From the NCBI RefSeq assembly GCF_958298935.1, contig NC_084923.1:4900501-4964500 (forward strand): a stretch of DNA of 64,000 nt, in the 5' to 3' direction. Each line of letters begins with the position of its first letter. Positions within the stretch are counted from its first letter, which is position 1. The notes under the pieces were generated by a model, which worked only from the letters and a program-made list of their open reading frames with translations, did not search any database and was not told where the DNA came from. This document shows positions 1 through 10,706 of the stretch, piece by piece. This DNA comes from Phragmites australis. Lineage: Eukaryota; Streptophyta; Magnoliopsida; Poales; Poaceae. Position numbers and translations under genes: made by a program.

Positions 1-46
1 ACCTGTGTGGGTTGATTTCTTTTAGGTGCATGTTTCATCGCAAGGA

Positions 47-3000
47 ATGAACGGGAGTCGACAAATGGAACTCCACTACATAAACACCGGATTTCCATAC
101 ACCGTCACTGAGAGCTTCATGGATTTTTTTGAAGGTCTCACCTATGCTCATGCTGACTTTGCTCTCACAGATGCCTTTCAGGACCAGGTACATAAAACAG
201 AATTGCCACTTTTCTCAATTTATCTTCTGCAATAATACAATCACCAGCTGATCCCATACTTTTGAAACCGTAACTGCCAAACTTTTGATTTCGTAACGCT
301 GCATATTTGCCTCAGAAATGTACGGAAATTTCTGATATAGCACTAAATTCTGAGAAAAAAGGTTGCTAGATCCAGAATGGATGCTGTAGTCTCCGTCATT
401 ATCTTAGCCATTGGTTCCTTATTTCCTTACCGCTGTCTGTTTAACTCGCAGTTATTTTTTGTCGCTATCGTGCAGGCTAATCCATACTGGGCAATGATGC
501 CTACAAACTCGTATAAGTATGGATACTCTGGTTCAGGGAATTATTACAGTTATGGACATGTTTATGATGTGGATGATTATATGCACAGAGCAGATGGTGG
601 ACGCAGAACTTGGGATAATACTACACCTGTGAACAATACGGACTCTGCCAATGTTGTCATGCAGGGTGGTGAAGCTCCTCGTACGACTGCAAATTCCACT
701 ACTGAGGAATGTAAGTTGAAACACAGAAGTCCTGAAGTTATATCATTTTTGGAACATTCGTTACTTAGTGAAGATCAACATCTCTAGCCAAGTTGCCAAT
801 GATCAAATGTGAAACTTTCCAAATTAACAATATCTACTTTTGCAATTGATGTACCAGGGTTCTAAATAGTGAAAAGTTATTTTGGGGGTCTCATATAGTT
901 CTACACCATTCTATTACATTCAAATTATGCTGCTGTTACCTAATTTCAGTGATTACACTGTTCAGTTGAATATATATTAGTCATAACTTTTTTTGATGCC
1001 TCTCAACTGGGTTCTGCTGTAGTATCCGAACATGTATGTGCACACACCAACCCCCACACACACGCTCACACACACTCACTCACCCATGTGCACACACAAG
1101 ACCTGCACACTATACACAATTTAGACAACCGCGTCCCTAGTGAGATCGACGGAACCATCCACGCAAGCGATGGGCACTTTACATTCCTATTGTGGCTTCA
1201 TGCATGAGAGGCAACATTTTTTATTTATGGAGCCATGCCCTGGTGAGACACGAGCGTTGAATATATATTAGTCATAACGTATTTCCATTGCAACTTGAGA
1301 CATATATGCAGTTAGAGTTGTTCATGAGTGCTAGCGTTTGTAATCAAGGTATTTTATATCTAAATTACATTATAAACAAAAGAAAACTCCTTTTAACCTT
1401 TATTTTCTAAGAGGACCAGTAAACACATAAGCATGGTTCTATAATCATGAAGCTCTAATGTGTCTGTCTATATGAAGGCATTTCTCCATTTGCTCAGTCT
1501 GTCAGCCAGTCGTGTGAGAAGAAAAGTTTGGTAGTGTCTAACCATTGATTATTGCTATTGTGTGATCAGATTTTCGTGCTATCGTTTACTAAAAAGCACA
1601 CAGTCGATTATATTCTTGCAGAAAGGAAAATAAAATGATAATTATGGAATTGAGCTTCCTAATGCTTGTGTCATACCTTTGTACTCCTGTTGCTATTTCA
1701 TTTTTGGGTTACTGTAAAATAGACAACCTTGTGCATGATAATGATAAGATTACCGGCTGTCTCAATTGTTACACAGTCATATTCTACTTGTCCAGATCAT
1801 CCGGTAACTTGTTCTTTTTTTTTAATAGCACGCGTGCATAAAACGACACCTCCGACCTGCCCCTGCATTGTTTCAGAAGTAATCTTTATGAATTTGGTTG
1901 TCCCATTCACGTCCCTGAAAAGTTATGGGATTTGAGTCTTATCCTTCAAGTTAGACAGTCAACTTTGTAACTTATTTTTTTTCAAACCATTTAACTTCGG
2001 AATATCTTTAAACAGTTTAACTTTTCAAAATCAATCCATCTTTATTTGACACTCTGAATTTTGTTCGTTACAGGTATGCAACAAGTACACCAAAATCCTG
2101 GCAGTCCTCAGGTAAATGAATATCTTGAGCATGATTCTCTTTGTCCTAACAAGCCTCTTCCCTGTAAATGCATGTGGTGGGTTTTTCCTTTATTGTACGG
2201 ATTCCTCTTTTTAGTTGTTTCACTGCATTTTGTATGGCTCCGAGTCAAAGTCATCTTATATGTTCAGGGTGCTTAAATAGTTTCTTTTATTTTTTTGGAC
2301 TATGCATCCCATTAAATCCGTCTTCAATAGCTAAAAGCTTAATATATCTGGCCATACCCACATGTCTAATGTTTGTTGCTTCTATTCGATTTGCATCCCG
2401 CATTATATATATCATAAATAAGTGTTATCCAACTCCATGTATTATGTGAAATTGTGGTTCATTCAAAAGGTAGTGAAACATGATCGCTGTAGTTTCTTTC
2501 CCATATGTTATGTGGTACAATGTAGGTGTTAGTGTGCTGTAGATGGCCATGGTCTAATTGATTCACTGATAATCGTTATTATAATCACAGGTTGTTTGGC
2601 AAGACAATATCGACCCTGACAATATGACTTATGAGGTTAGTGACTTCTCTTGCGTAACCCTGTGTGCATGTTTCATGCTGCTTGTCTCATGTAACTCAGA
2701 TATTTCAAATATGTAGTCTTTACTTATTCGATCTGCTTTACACCTGTAATTTCAGCTAGATCGGTAAGAGGCTGCAGAGATTATACCATGTATTATTAGA
2801 TTGGTCAACGTGTATAGTAATCGTTCCTTAAAGAAAACGTGTATAGTACTCATTTGGGTGCTTCCGATACCAATTTATTATCTTTTTTCTTTTTCGAGGG
2901 ACCAATTTATTATGTACCGCATTGAAATGGATGCTATGAATGAGAAACTTGACATGCTTGCTAATTAAACATCTACTTTTTTTTTTCTAATTGCTAACTG

Positions 3001-4222
3001 TGGTTGCCTTTGACACAACTATTAACCTTTTCAAGTCAAATCATATATAGCCGTTATGTTTTAGTTGCTTTAGTTGTTATGACCGTTAGCTCGTTGGACT
3101 GGCCAGTTTTGTAATTAGTTAATGATCCTTTTTTTTTTGTGAAGGTTTGCTTTTCCAAGAGTAGGAGACTAGGAGTCAACTGTGGGAGTAAAAAGATAGT
3201 TTTCCTCTCTTTATCTATTGTAATGGGTATTTCTCCTTTGCAACTCAAATGAGAGTGGAAGAGGGCTGTTAGCATGGTTGCGAGCCACAAGTTGCAAATC
3301 TGTTATTTACATGTGGAAATATGAAATGAAGCAACATCAAGTAGCCAGTATAGCTCTCTGGGATATCATCCTTGGCTGCTCTAGATTAATAGTCGTCCCC
3401 AATCATCTTCATTGCTTAATGGTTAAGGTCAAGAGAAACCTTTTTTACTTGAAACTTGAATAATCATGTACCTGTCTCTTTTTGGTTTGTTATCTGAATA
3501 ACTTCTTTTCAGAGTTGCAGCAATATACATACACTGTTTCTCTTCGTTGCATGCAGTGTAACCATTGATATAACAATATGTTTCTATGGTTAAGCTATAT
3601 CTTCAATAATCATTTTTCTTCTCTCATTTGTTTTGTTGACAGGAACTGTTGGATTTGGGTGAGGCAGTTGGAACCCAGAGCCGTGGTCTCTCCCAAGAAT
3701 GCATTTCATTACTTCCTGTCACAAAGTACAAGTGCGGTTTCTTTTCAAGGAAGAAAACACGCCGTGAAAGGTCAGATCTTGTTGTACCAGTCCTTTACGC
3801 CAGTTGTCTGTATTCAGAAATTATGTTGCATCAATGTGATACTGTATATTTGACGTAACAAACATGATGACTTACTGTAGAGTATCAGAGGATGCAATTG
3901 TTTCCAACAATTATGTACTGCTTCTTGAATGGGCATGAAGTTAACTTGCAGGACTTTCCTTTGGGTAACAGGTGTGTGATTTGCCAAATGGAATACAGGA
4001 GAGGAAACTTGCAGATGACACTTCCCTGCAAGCATGTATACCATGCCAGCTGCGTGACAAGATGGCTGAGCATAAACAAGGTCAGCAACCGAACTACTAC
4101 ACGATCGATGCCTGCTTTCCATTTCTCCCCCCTGCTTCTTTGGCTCAACGAAAGTACATTTTTTTCTGTAGGTATGCCCTGTTTGCTTTGCTGAAGTTCC
4201 TGGCGAGGAGCCCAAGAGGTAA
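47..4222 (+). CDS. BB: BIG BROTHER-type RING-H2 E3 ubiquitin ligase
   Basis: Seven exons thread in one frame with GT-AG junctions: 47-187, 476-710, 2074-2111, 2591-2635, 3643-3770, 3972-4080, 4172-4222. They give 248 aa, the length of Arabidopsis BB as I remember it. The start is the first ATG after a 5'-UTR splice acceptor at 24-25. The C-terminal RING-H2 has all eight zinc ligands: C197, C200, C215, H217, H220, C223, C234, C237. Other family marks are GFPY near the N-terminus, a WQDNIDPDNMTYEEL block around residue 140, and GEAVGTQSRGLSQE before the RING. In Arabidopsis, BB limits organ size by ubiquitinating growth regulators and is activated by the DA1 peptidases; the same role here is inferred. 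The 5' UTR probably begins upstream of the window. The 1.36-kb second intron holds a CA-rich microsatellite. Identity is firm. Confidence 0.93.
1039..1110. repeat. CA-rich microsatellite in BB intron 2
   Basis: An imperfect run of CACACA and CTCACA units lies inside the second intron of the BB gene. It is low-complexity DNA with no coding sign. Confidence 0.7.
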
Positions 4223-5111
4223 TGAGTTATGTGGCAGCCACGAAGTCCTTGCGCTCAGAAGCTGAGCTCACCGTGCCCCAATCGACTCATGATTTCTGCT
4301 TGAAGGCAGCTTGTTCTCCCCACTTTAGATTTGTGTATTAGCATCATATTACCAAATATAGGTTATAATCGGATGTAGTTGGAAGTCGGAACCGCCACCG
4401 AGAGGTTTGCTGTAGGCTGTAGAGCTCGAACTATGACCACCTGCTAGACGAAAACATGCTCGATCACTCACGCTGGTGACATGTTTTAGCATGTTCTAGT
4501 TTGTGTTTCTTGAATATGATTAAGATTTTGCGGACAAAGAAAAAGATTGATTTATTACACGGTGATTTTGCCTGTTGGCCTGCCTTTTTTTTTTTTTGCC
4601 ATGGTATCTGACTATCTATGAGGTTGCTACTGTAACTTATACAAGGTGGTCTATTTGTCCATTGGACGCTGCATACGCGAAAAATTCTCTTCGCATACAT
4701 TTGAGGTCTTTAAATGCTTAAATTGTCTTTTGTTTCTAAGGATTTGTGTATATATTTCATTCCTGTATTTGCCTGCAGTACGTGTATAGCTGGAGTGGGG
4801 AATAGTAGTGAAATACTTTGCTCCGTTGCTCTTGTACATCTGTGCCAGAGTTGATTTGCGTGAGAACGCTTAATTGACCTGCAAGATAGTTGGCGAAAAC
4901 CGGAGCAGTGCCGGAGCTTGTCGGCGTTTTTCACCGGGACAATTGCGACAGACGGGGCCGGTGCTTCGCGCTCGAGCGCCATGTCCTTGGCGGTCACCTC
5001 GGAGAGCAGATCATGTAAACTGAAGCGTCGTCGTGCATGCTCAGGGCAGCAACAAACCGGAGCAACCTGCCTCGTCGACGCCGGCAACTGCCCAAGAAGT
5101 CATCCTACGTA
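4223..5111. other. Intergenic region downstream of BB
   Basis: About 0.9 kb between the BB stop and an AT-rich repeat. The first few hundred bases are probably BB 3' UTR. A short GC-richer stretch at 4900-5090 has open frames on both strands but no recognisable protein, so I call no gene. Confidence 0.5.
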
Positions 5112-5590
5112 TCAATCAATACTATATATTAAAGCTCCAAGAATAGGAGCGATTCTGGTGTTCAAAGCACTATAGCTACTGTTTATGTAGTTCCTATGTA
5201 TGTAGCAATGTATATATACGGATTCGTATATATATGTATACATATATGTATATATATTTATGTATATATGTATCCGTATATTTATATGTATAATATAATT
5301 TTTGGGAAATTCAAAAAAATAGCGAAAAGTATAATAGTTATATTGATAAATTGGCTGAAATAATCTAAAATGCATAAAAAATATCTAAAACTCAAAAAAA
5401 TATAAAACAAATTTTGTTAGGTTCGTATTACTGTCGCCTACATATTAAAATTATGTGCATGCATAAAAATAATATTTTTCCCTATAATTAAATGAATGTG
5501 TTAAATATTAGTAAATTCATAAATAAATATTGAGATATCCAAAATTAACGAATCTAATTTTTCTGTGGAAAAAAAACGGACGCGACTCTA
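5112..5590 (-). repeat. AT-rich dispersed repeat, copy A
   Basis: A non-coding AT-rich block with an internal (TATATG)n-type microsatellite at about 5210-5290. Its reverse complement matches 47575-48030 over most of its length, including a TTATGCATGCACATA block and a TTTTTTTGAGTTTTAGATAT block. The outer edge in both copies reads GTCGCGTC(C/T)GTTTTT. The other edge (ACTATATATTAAAGC, about 5120) recalls some grass Helitron 5' ends, but I found no CTRR hairpin end, so the class is unproven. Confidence 0.6.
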
Positions 5591-5603
5591 CCGCGGCCGT
5601 CTA

Positions 5604-5670
5604 AAGGCCCAGCCGGAACATGGGCCATGACTGAGAAAAGGGTAGACGAGAGAGAGAGAGAGAGAGGCCG
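5604..5670 (+). promoter_or_regulatory. RBP45 promoter/5'-UTR motifs: site II pair and GA repeat
   Basis: An inverted pair GGCCCA (5606-5611) and TGGGCC (5621-5626) sits about 120 bp before the start codon. GGCCCA/TGGGCC (site II) elements are typical of plant promoters for translation and RNA-processing genes. A (GA)n run follows at about 5649-5666, probably in the 5' UTR. I see no clear TATA box, which fits a housekeeping promoter. Confidence 0.5.
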
Positions 5671-5743
5671 AAGCCGCACTAGACCCAGCCCGACCGCCTT
5701 CGTCCCCGCCGCCCCAAGCAGCCCCGCTCCGTCGCGCTGCTCG

Positions 5744-8700
5744 ATGGCGGCGGCGCCGTACCACCAGCCGACGAGCGTGGAGGAGATCCGGACGCTGTGG
5801 ATCGGCGACCTTCAGTATTGGACCGACGAGAACTACCTCTACGGCTGCTTCGCCCACACCGGAGAGGTAGGGTGTCGTTCAACATGTGCCCCCGTACCGT
5901 GCTTGAAGCCCCGATTGTGTTGCCCTCTCCATCTAGGTTTTGGTGCGCAGTTCCAGTTCGGTGATTTGAAGCTGCGTGACCTGGTTAGTCTGAACGAGCC
6001 ATTGCGCTGCTGCGTGTTGTGGGTGAATTCGGGCGACTTGGTGCTTCTAGCTCTCGGACGCTTCGGTCTCCGCTTGTAGTGGTTGCTGTTCATTCGAGTG
6101 GTTAGGGTAGCTTCGTGGATTGACAAGCGTGTCCGTATGTGTGTGTTATTTTGGGGGGTAAGGGTTCCATGGTCCTAGGGTTTTGAGGCGGCAGTTTTGT
6201 TCTGAGATTGGCTACAATAATCGTGAATTGAAGTTGTCACATGCTTCGTCTTGCCAGAATTAGCGTCTCTCTTTAAAGTAGCAGCAACACGGCTCTTCTT
6301 GTGAACAATGTTATTGTCAAGCGACCAAACCTGACCTTGGTGACTTTGCGCAAGTTCATGTCTTATCAGAGCGGCTGAAGTTATCCGCATAGGCCTTTTG
6401 AAATATGTGTCTTCTAAATAGCAAATACAGACACTGGGCTTGGCTTGCGTTGTTGGTGTCTTGGGCTCTTGGCAATTGTAATGTTGTAGGCATATTCTGC
6501 TCACAGTGAGCCTTTGTTTGGGATTTCTTGACTGGGCTGTTAGGTTTGTAGGAAGCAACATTTGTAGGATGCTATTGTGGATTTTCTTATCTCAGAGTTG
6601 CTGAACAATCAGAAGACTGAATTTTCTATATATTGGATGCTTCAGCACAGAAACGGTTGCATAAAAGTTTTTATTCCTTGGCAACCCTTTGAGTCAACAC
6701 AACAACCACCCGCTAGTTGGATGTCCGATCCATGATGGTTGCCTTATTGGCTTTATTTGGCAGTGAGTTGATGATAGAATATTTGATTTTTTTACCATCT
6801 AACATTTGAGGCTTTATCGCAGCATCAGAAGTATCGTGTTGATTTCAATGGATTATACTCTTTTAAGCATTGTTTGTGTTGTGGGCAGTGTTTCTTTTTC
6901 CTGTTGAATATTGAAGAGTACCTTCTGAAATCATTTTACTAAGACCTGCATTATTTGGAACTGCAGGTACAATCTGTTAAAATAATACGCAACAAACTAA
7001 CAAGCCTTCCAGAGGGTTATGGATTCATAGAATTCATTTCGCATGAAGCTGCTGAGAAAGTTCTGCAGACTTACAATGGCACACAAATGCCTGGAACAGA
7101 GCATACCTTCAGATTGAACTGGGCCTCTTTCAGCTCTGGTGAGAGGCGTCCTGATGCAGGACCTGACCATTCAATTTTCGTAGGGGACCTGGCACCTGAT
7201 GTCACAGATTACTTACTACAGGAGACATTCCGGGTGAACTATCCATCTGTAAGAGGGGCTAAGGTTGTCACAGATCCAAATACTGGGAGACCTAAAGGAT
7301 ATGGATTTGTAAAGTTCGCAGATGAAAATGAAAAGAACCGTGCAATGACAGAAATGAATGGTGTGTACTGCTCAACAAGACCTATGCGGATAAGCGCTGC
7401 GATACCTAAGAAATCCACTGGCTCTCAGCTTCAGTATTCAGCTGCTAAAGGTAATGATGATCTGTAATATACTGTGTTGTTGTTTGCAGGAGATTCTTCA
7501 TTTTCTTTGCATTTCTTTTCGTGGATTTTTTTTAACAGGCTTGCTTATGTTAAATATGTAGCGATGTATCCAGCAGCAGCTTATGCAGTGCCTCAGCTTC
7601 AGGCAGTTCTACCTGATAGTGATCCTACAAACACTACGGTAAGAACCCCTATCATATTGCTGGCAATTTTCTCTGTTGACTATGCCATTTACGTTGGGAC
7701 AAATTTGCAGATATTTATTGGTAATTTGGACCCGAATGTGACAGAAGATGAGCTGAGGCAGATATGCATTCAGTTTGGGGAGCTTATATATGTAAAAATT
7801 CCAGTTGGTAAAGGATGTGGATTTGTACAGTATGCATCTAGGTAGGTACTATAAGAAAAAATATGTTTCTTCTATTTCATGAATTGTAATTTACAAAAAC
7901 AAGATTCTTACTAGCCAGTAAGGATGCAAGTGGTACCCAATGGATAGTTCTGGGTCACTACTTAATTCATTTTTTTCTTAACTGAAGTAGGTGATAGTAA
8001 ATTTTTAGTTCAAGTGATTGAGTTTTGGGTTGACCCAATGACCCAAAAAAATGCAAAACTTGCATCCCCACTAGCCAGTGTCCAAGGCACGGGAGGCTCA
8101 AATTACCAATGCCTCATGGGTGTCTGGTTAAGTTTACATCCAGAGCAAGACTTGTCCAAAATCCAAATATTAACAGCATGAAATAAGTATGTCTGTAGTG
8201 GAGACTCGTGATAGTTTACATGCAAAACTAAGAATATCTCACTGCAGTATTACCATTCCTTTGATAACTCAGAAGAGAGGAACAAAATTTAGTTGTCACA
8301 TGGATACACCCATTTATTTTTGCATATATTCTTCTTCAAAGTGGATGAATTTTTTAGTGACACCTCTCTTAACTAGCATCTGAATTTTGTTTAAGTAATG
8401 AAAAGATGTATTTACCATTACCAATCATAACTGTTATAGGGCATCAGCTGAAGAGGCAGTACAACGTCTTCATGGCACAATGATTGGCCAACAAGCAGTT
8501 TGGCTTTCATGGGGCAGAAGTCCTGCAAGTAAACAGGTATATATCATAAAAATTTTAGCGCATAAACTTATGATATTCTTTAAATCTCTGCAAACTCAGA
8601 TTTGGTGAAATCAACTGGTGGTAGTTTTGTTAATGTGGGATTTTACACCGATAAACATGCTAAGATAACTCAGTGCTAACACTTAGAATTGAGAATTAAT

Positions 8701-9801
8701 CAGAACCATATGATAGTGATCTTTTTCTATCTCTTCGGTGATAGCCTGATAGGGATTGCTTGTTTGATGTTAGTATTAGTTTCTCGGCCGTATTCCTTCG
8801 CTTATCTTTACCTCTCCCTGAATGTTCATTTATTTTCTGGTTATGATGTCTTCTGTTTTTCTTTACCTGCCGGAACCTCTTCATATTGAAACTAATATTT
8901 TTATTTTATTATCTTACGCAACCATTTGCAGGATCCATCGGCTGCCTGGAGTCAACAAGCAGATCCGAATCAGTGGGCAAACACTTATTATGGTTATGGG
9001 TATGATGCATATGGATATGCTCAGGACCCATCATATGCGTATGGTGCTTATGCAGGATATAGCCAGTATCCCCAACAGGTAAGGATTTCGATTCCCTGAA
9101 AATTCATTATACTCTTTCTAAGTTGTATGCTTGTGTATTCTTCAGTAAGTTGTTTCATACTATTTTCTCAAAGTTTTTGTTGAGCTATGTCTATATATGA
9201 TGCACGCTTATGCTAAACTAGATGTTGGATTTATATTTCAAGAAGTAGAAAATTGCATCGTTATGAATTGTAGAAAGTGCATTTATTGAACTATTTGTCT
9301 TGTTCCTGGTACTGTACCCAATGTCACCATTATCTTGAGGGTATGTGACCGTACTCATGCTCCGTTGTACATAATTTATTTCTGATACATAGCCCCATGG
9401 TCTCAGGCTTTATAGTACACAAACGATTTGTGACTTTGTGAATTGCCAACATGTGTTCTGTAATTAACAAATCTTGCCATAATGCAGTGTGTTCTTGTGT
9501 AACTAACTGATATTGCAATATTGCAGGTTGAGGGAACTGGTGACGTGACATCTATTGCTTGTAGTCATCCAGGCATGGAACAAAAAGAGGAGGCGTATGA
9601 TCCCATGAACATACCTGATGTTGACCAGTAAGCACAGTCACATTTACCCTCACTCCGTTGTTTCTGCACAGGTGTGTTCTAACCCATGCTTCCCCCCCTT
9701 TCAATCTTAGGTTGAATGCTTCATACATGGCTGTTCATGGTAGAGCCATGCTAGGGCAGTCCTTGTGGTTGAAGACGAACCCGTTGCCCCAGCCGACTTG
9801 A
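5744..9801 (+). CDS. RBP45/47-type polyadenylate-binding protein with three RRMs
   Basis: Eight exons join in frame: 5744-5866, 6967-7450, 7562-7638, 7711-7841, 8440-8536, 8932-9078, 9527-9627, 9711-9801, giving 416 aa. RRM1 (about residues 16-95) spans the first, 1.1-kb intron. RRM2 begins at SIFVGDLAP (about 110) with RNP1 KGYGFVKF. RRM3 begins at IFIGNLDP (about 229) with RNP1 GCGFVQYA. A Tyr/Gly/Ala-rich segment (about 322-353) follows, then the family C-terminus ending NPLPQPT. RBP45/47 proteins are nuclear poly(A)/U-binding hnRNP-like factors, and their relatives join stress granules. ATG 5744 is the first in the GC-rich leader. The 72-nt intron 7639-7710 is in frame and stop-free. RRM3 reads AVWLSWGRS where I expect Arg in place of Trp. 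Identity is firm; exon ends are good. Confidence 0.93.
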
Positions 9802-10706
9802 GTCCCCAGCCTACGTTCATCGTTGCCTTTCTCTGAAGACTGCGATGCCGGTAGACGCAGCTGGGTTTCCTCGCCAATGATTTTGATGCCCATTCCCAGT
9901 AGCCTGTACTACGAGTAGTAATCAAATCATAGCGGCCTGACTGACAGCTTCGTGTATGTTGAGGACATCACATGTATAACTAGCATGGTCCTTTATCTAG
10001 GCTTCTTAATATTATCAAGATAATGTTACGAGGGATGAAAGGCATCTATATAGTTCCGTTTGTTTTCCTCATTTTTTTCTTCTGCTGTTTCGGCCTGGAT
10101 TGTGGTTCACTCGATTGCATCTTAACATAGTTCCGTCTTCACTTGAGATCTGGTGGGTTTCCCCCGATGGTAAAACCAAAATGATTCATCCATGATTCCA
10201 TCTGACGATTGGAACGTTCAGTGCTCTGTCCTGCGCTTCTGCGGTTCTGCCTGCTGTAGATCTCACATCTCAGTCAGGTGACACCTGCGGACCCAAACCA
10301 TTTCCTCGATGGTTGCGCAGTGGAACTTTCCACAGTTCGCTTTGACCATCCACGTGTCATGTGCAACTAGATCCTGCTGCCAAGTAGGCCCCACTGTCAG
10401 TCAGTACTAGTACTCCACTACTGTGGCTCACCGCCATTATTGTGTCGTTACTGGGCTGGTGGTCTCCAACGGTCGAAAAATTGGCGGGAGCCAACGGACC
10501 GGGTCGTCTCTCGTCCGGTCATAACACGTAACGGCTCGTCTCGCCACCGCCCTCGCAACTCACGAGCGACAAAGGAGGAGCCGGCGCGGAGCTGCGACCA
10601 GGTAGCCCGAACCCAACGTCTCGCTCCCCTCTCTCTCCTCGCTCTCGTCTCGTTCGCCCAGCCGCGGCCGCACGACTCCAGGCAAAGCAGCAGCGCGCGA
10701 GGGGCG
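9802..10706. other. RBP45 3' UTR and promoter/5' UTR of the next gene
   Basis: The left part should carry the RBP45 3' UTR. The right part (10440-10706) is GC-rich and open in several frames, but the next gene's conserved start is the ATG at 10707, so I treat it as promoter and leader. No repeat or RNA gene seen. Confidence 0.5.

Noticed and set aside
6175..6561. 128-aa minus frame in RBP45 intron 1
   Set aside because: No motif, no splice support and ordinary intron composition.
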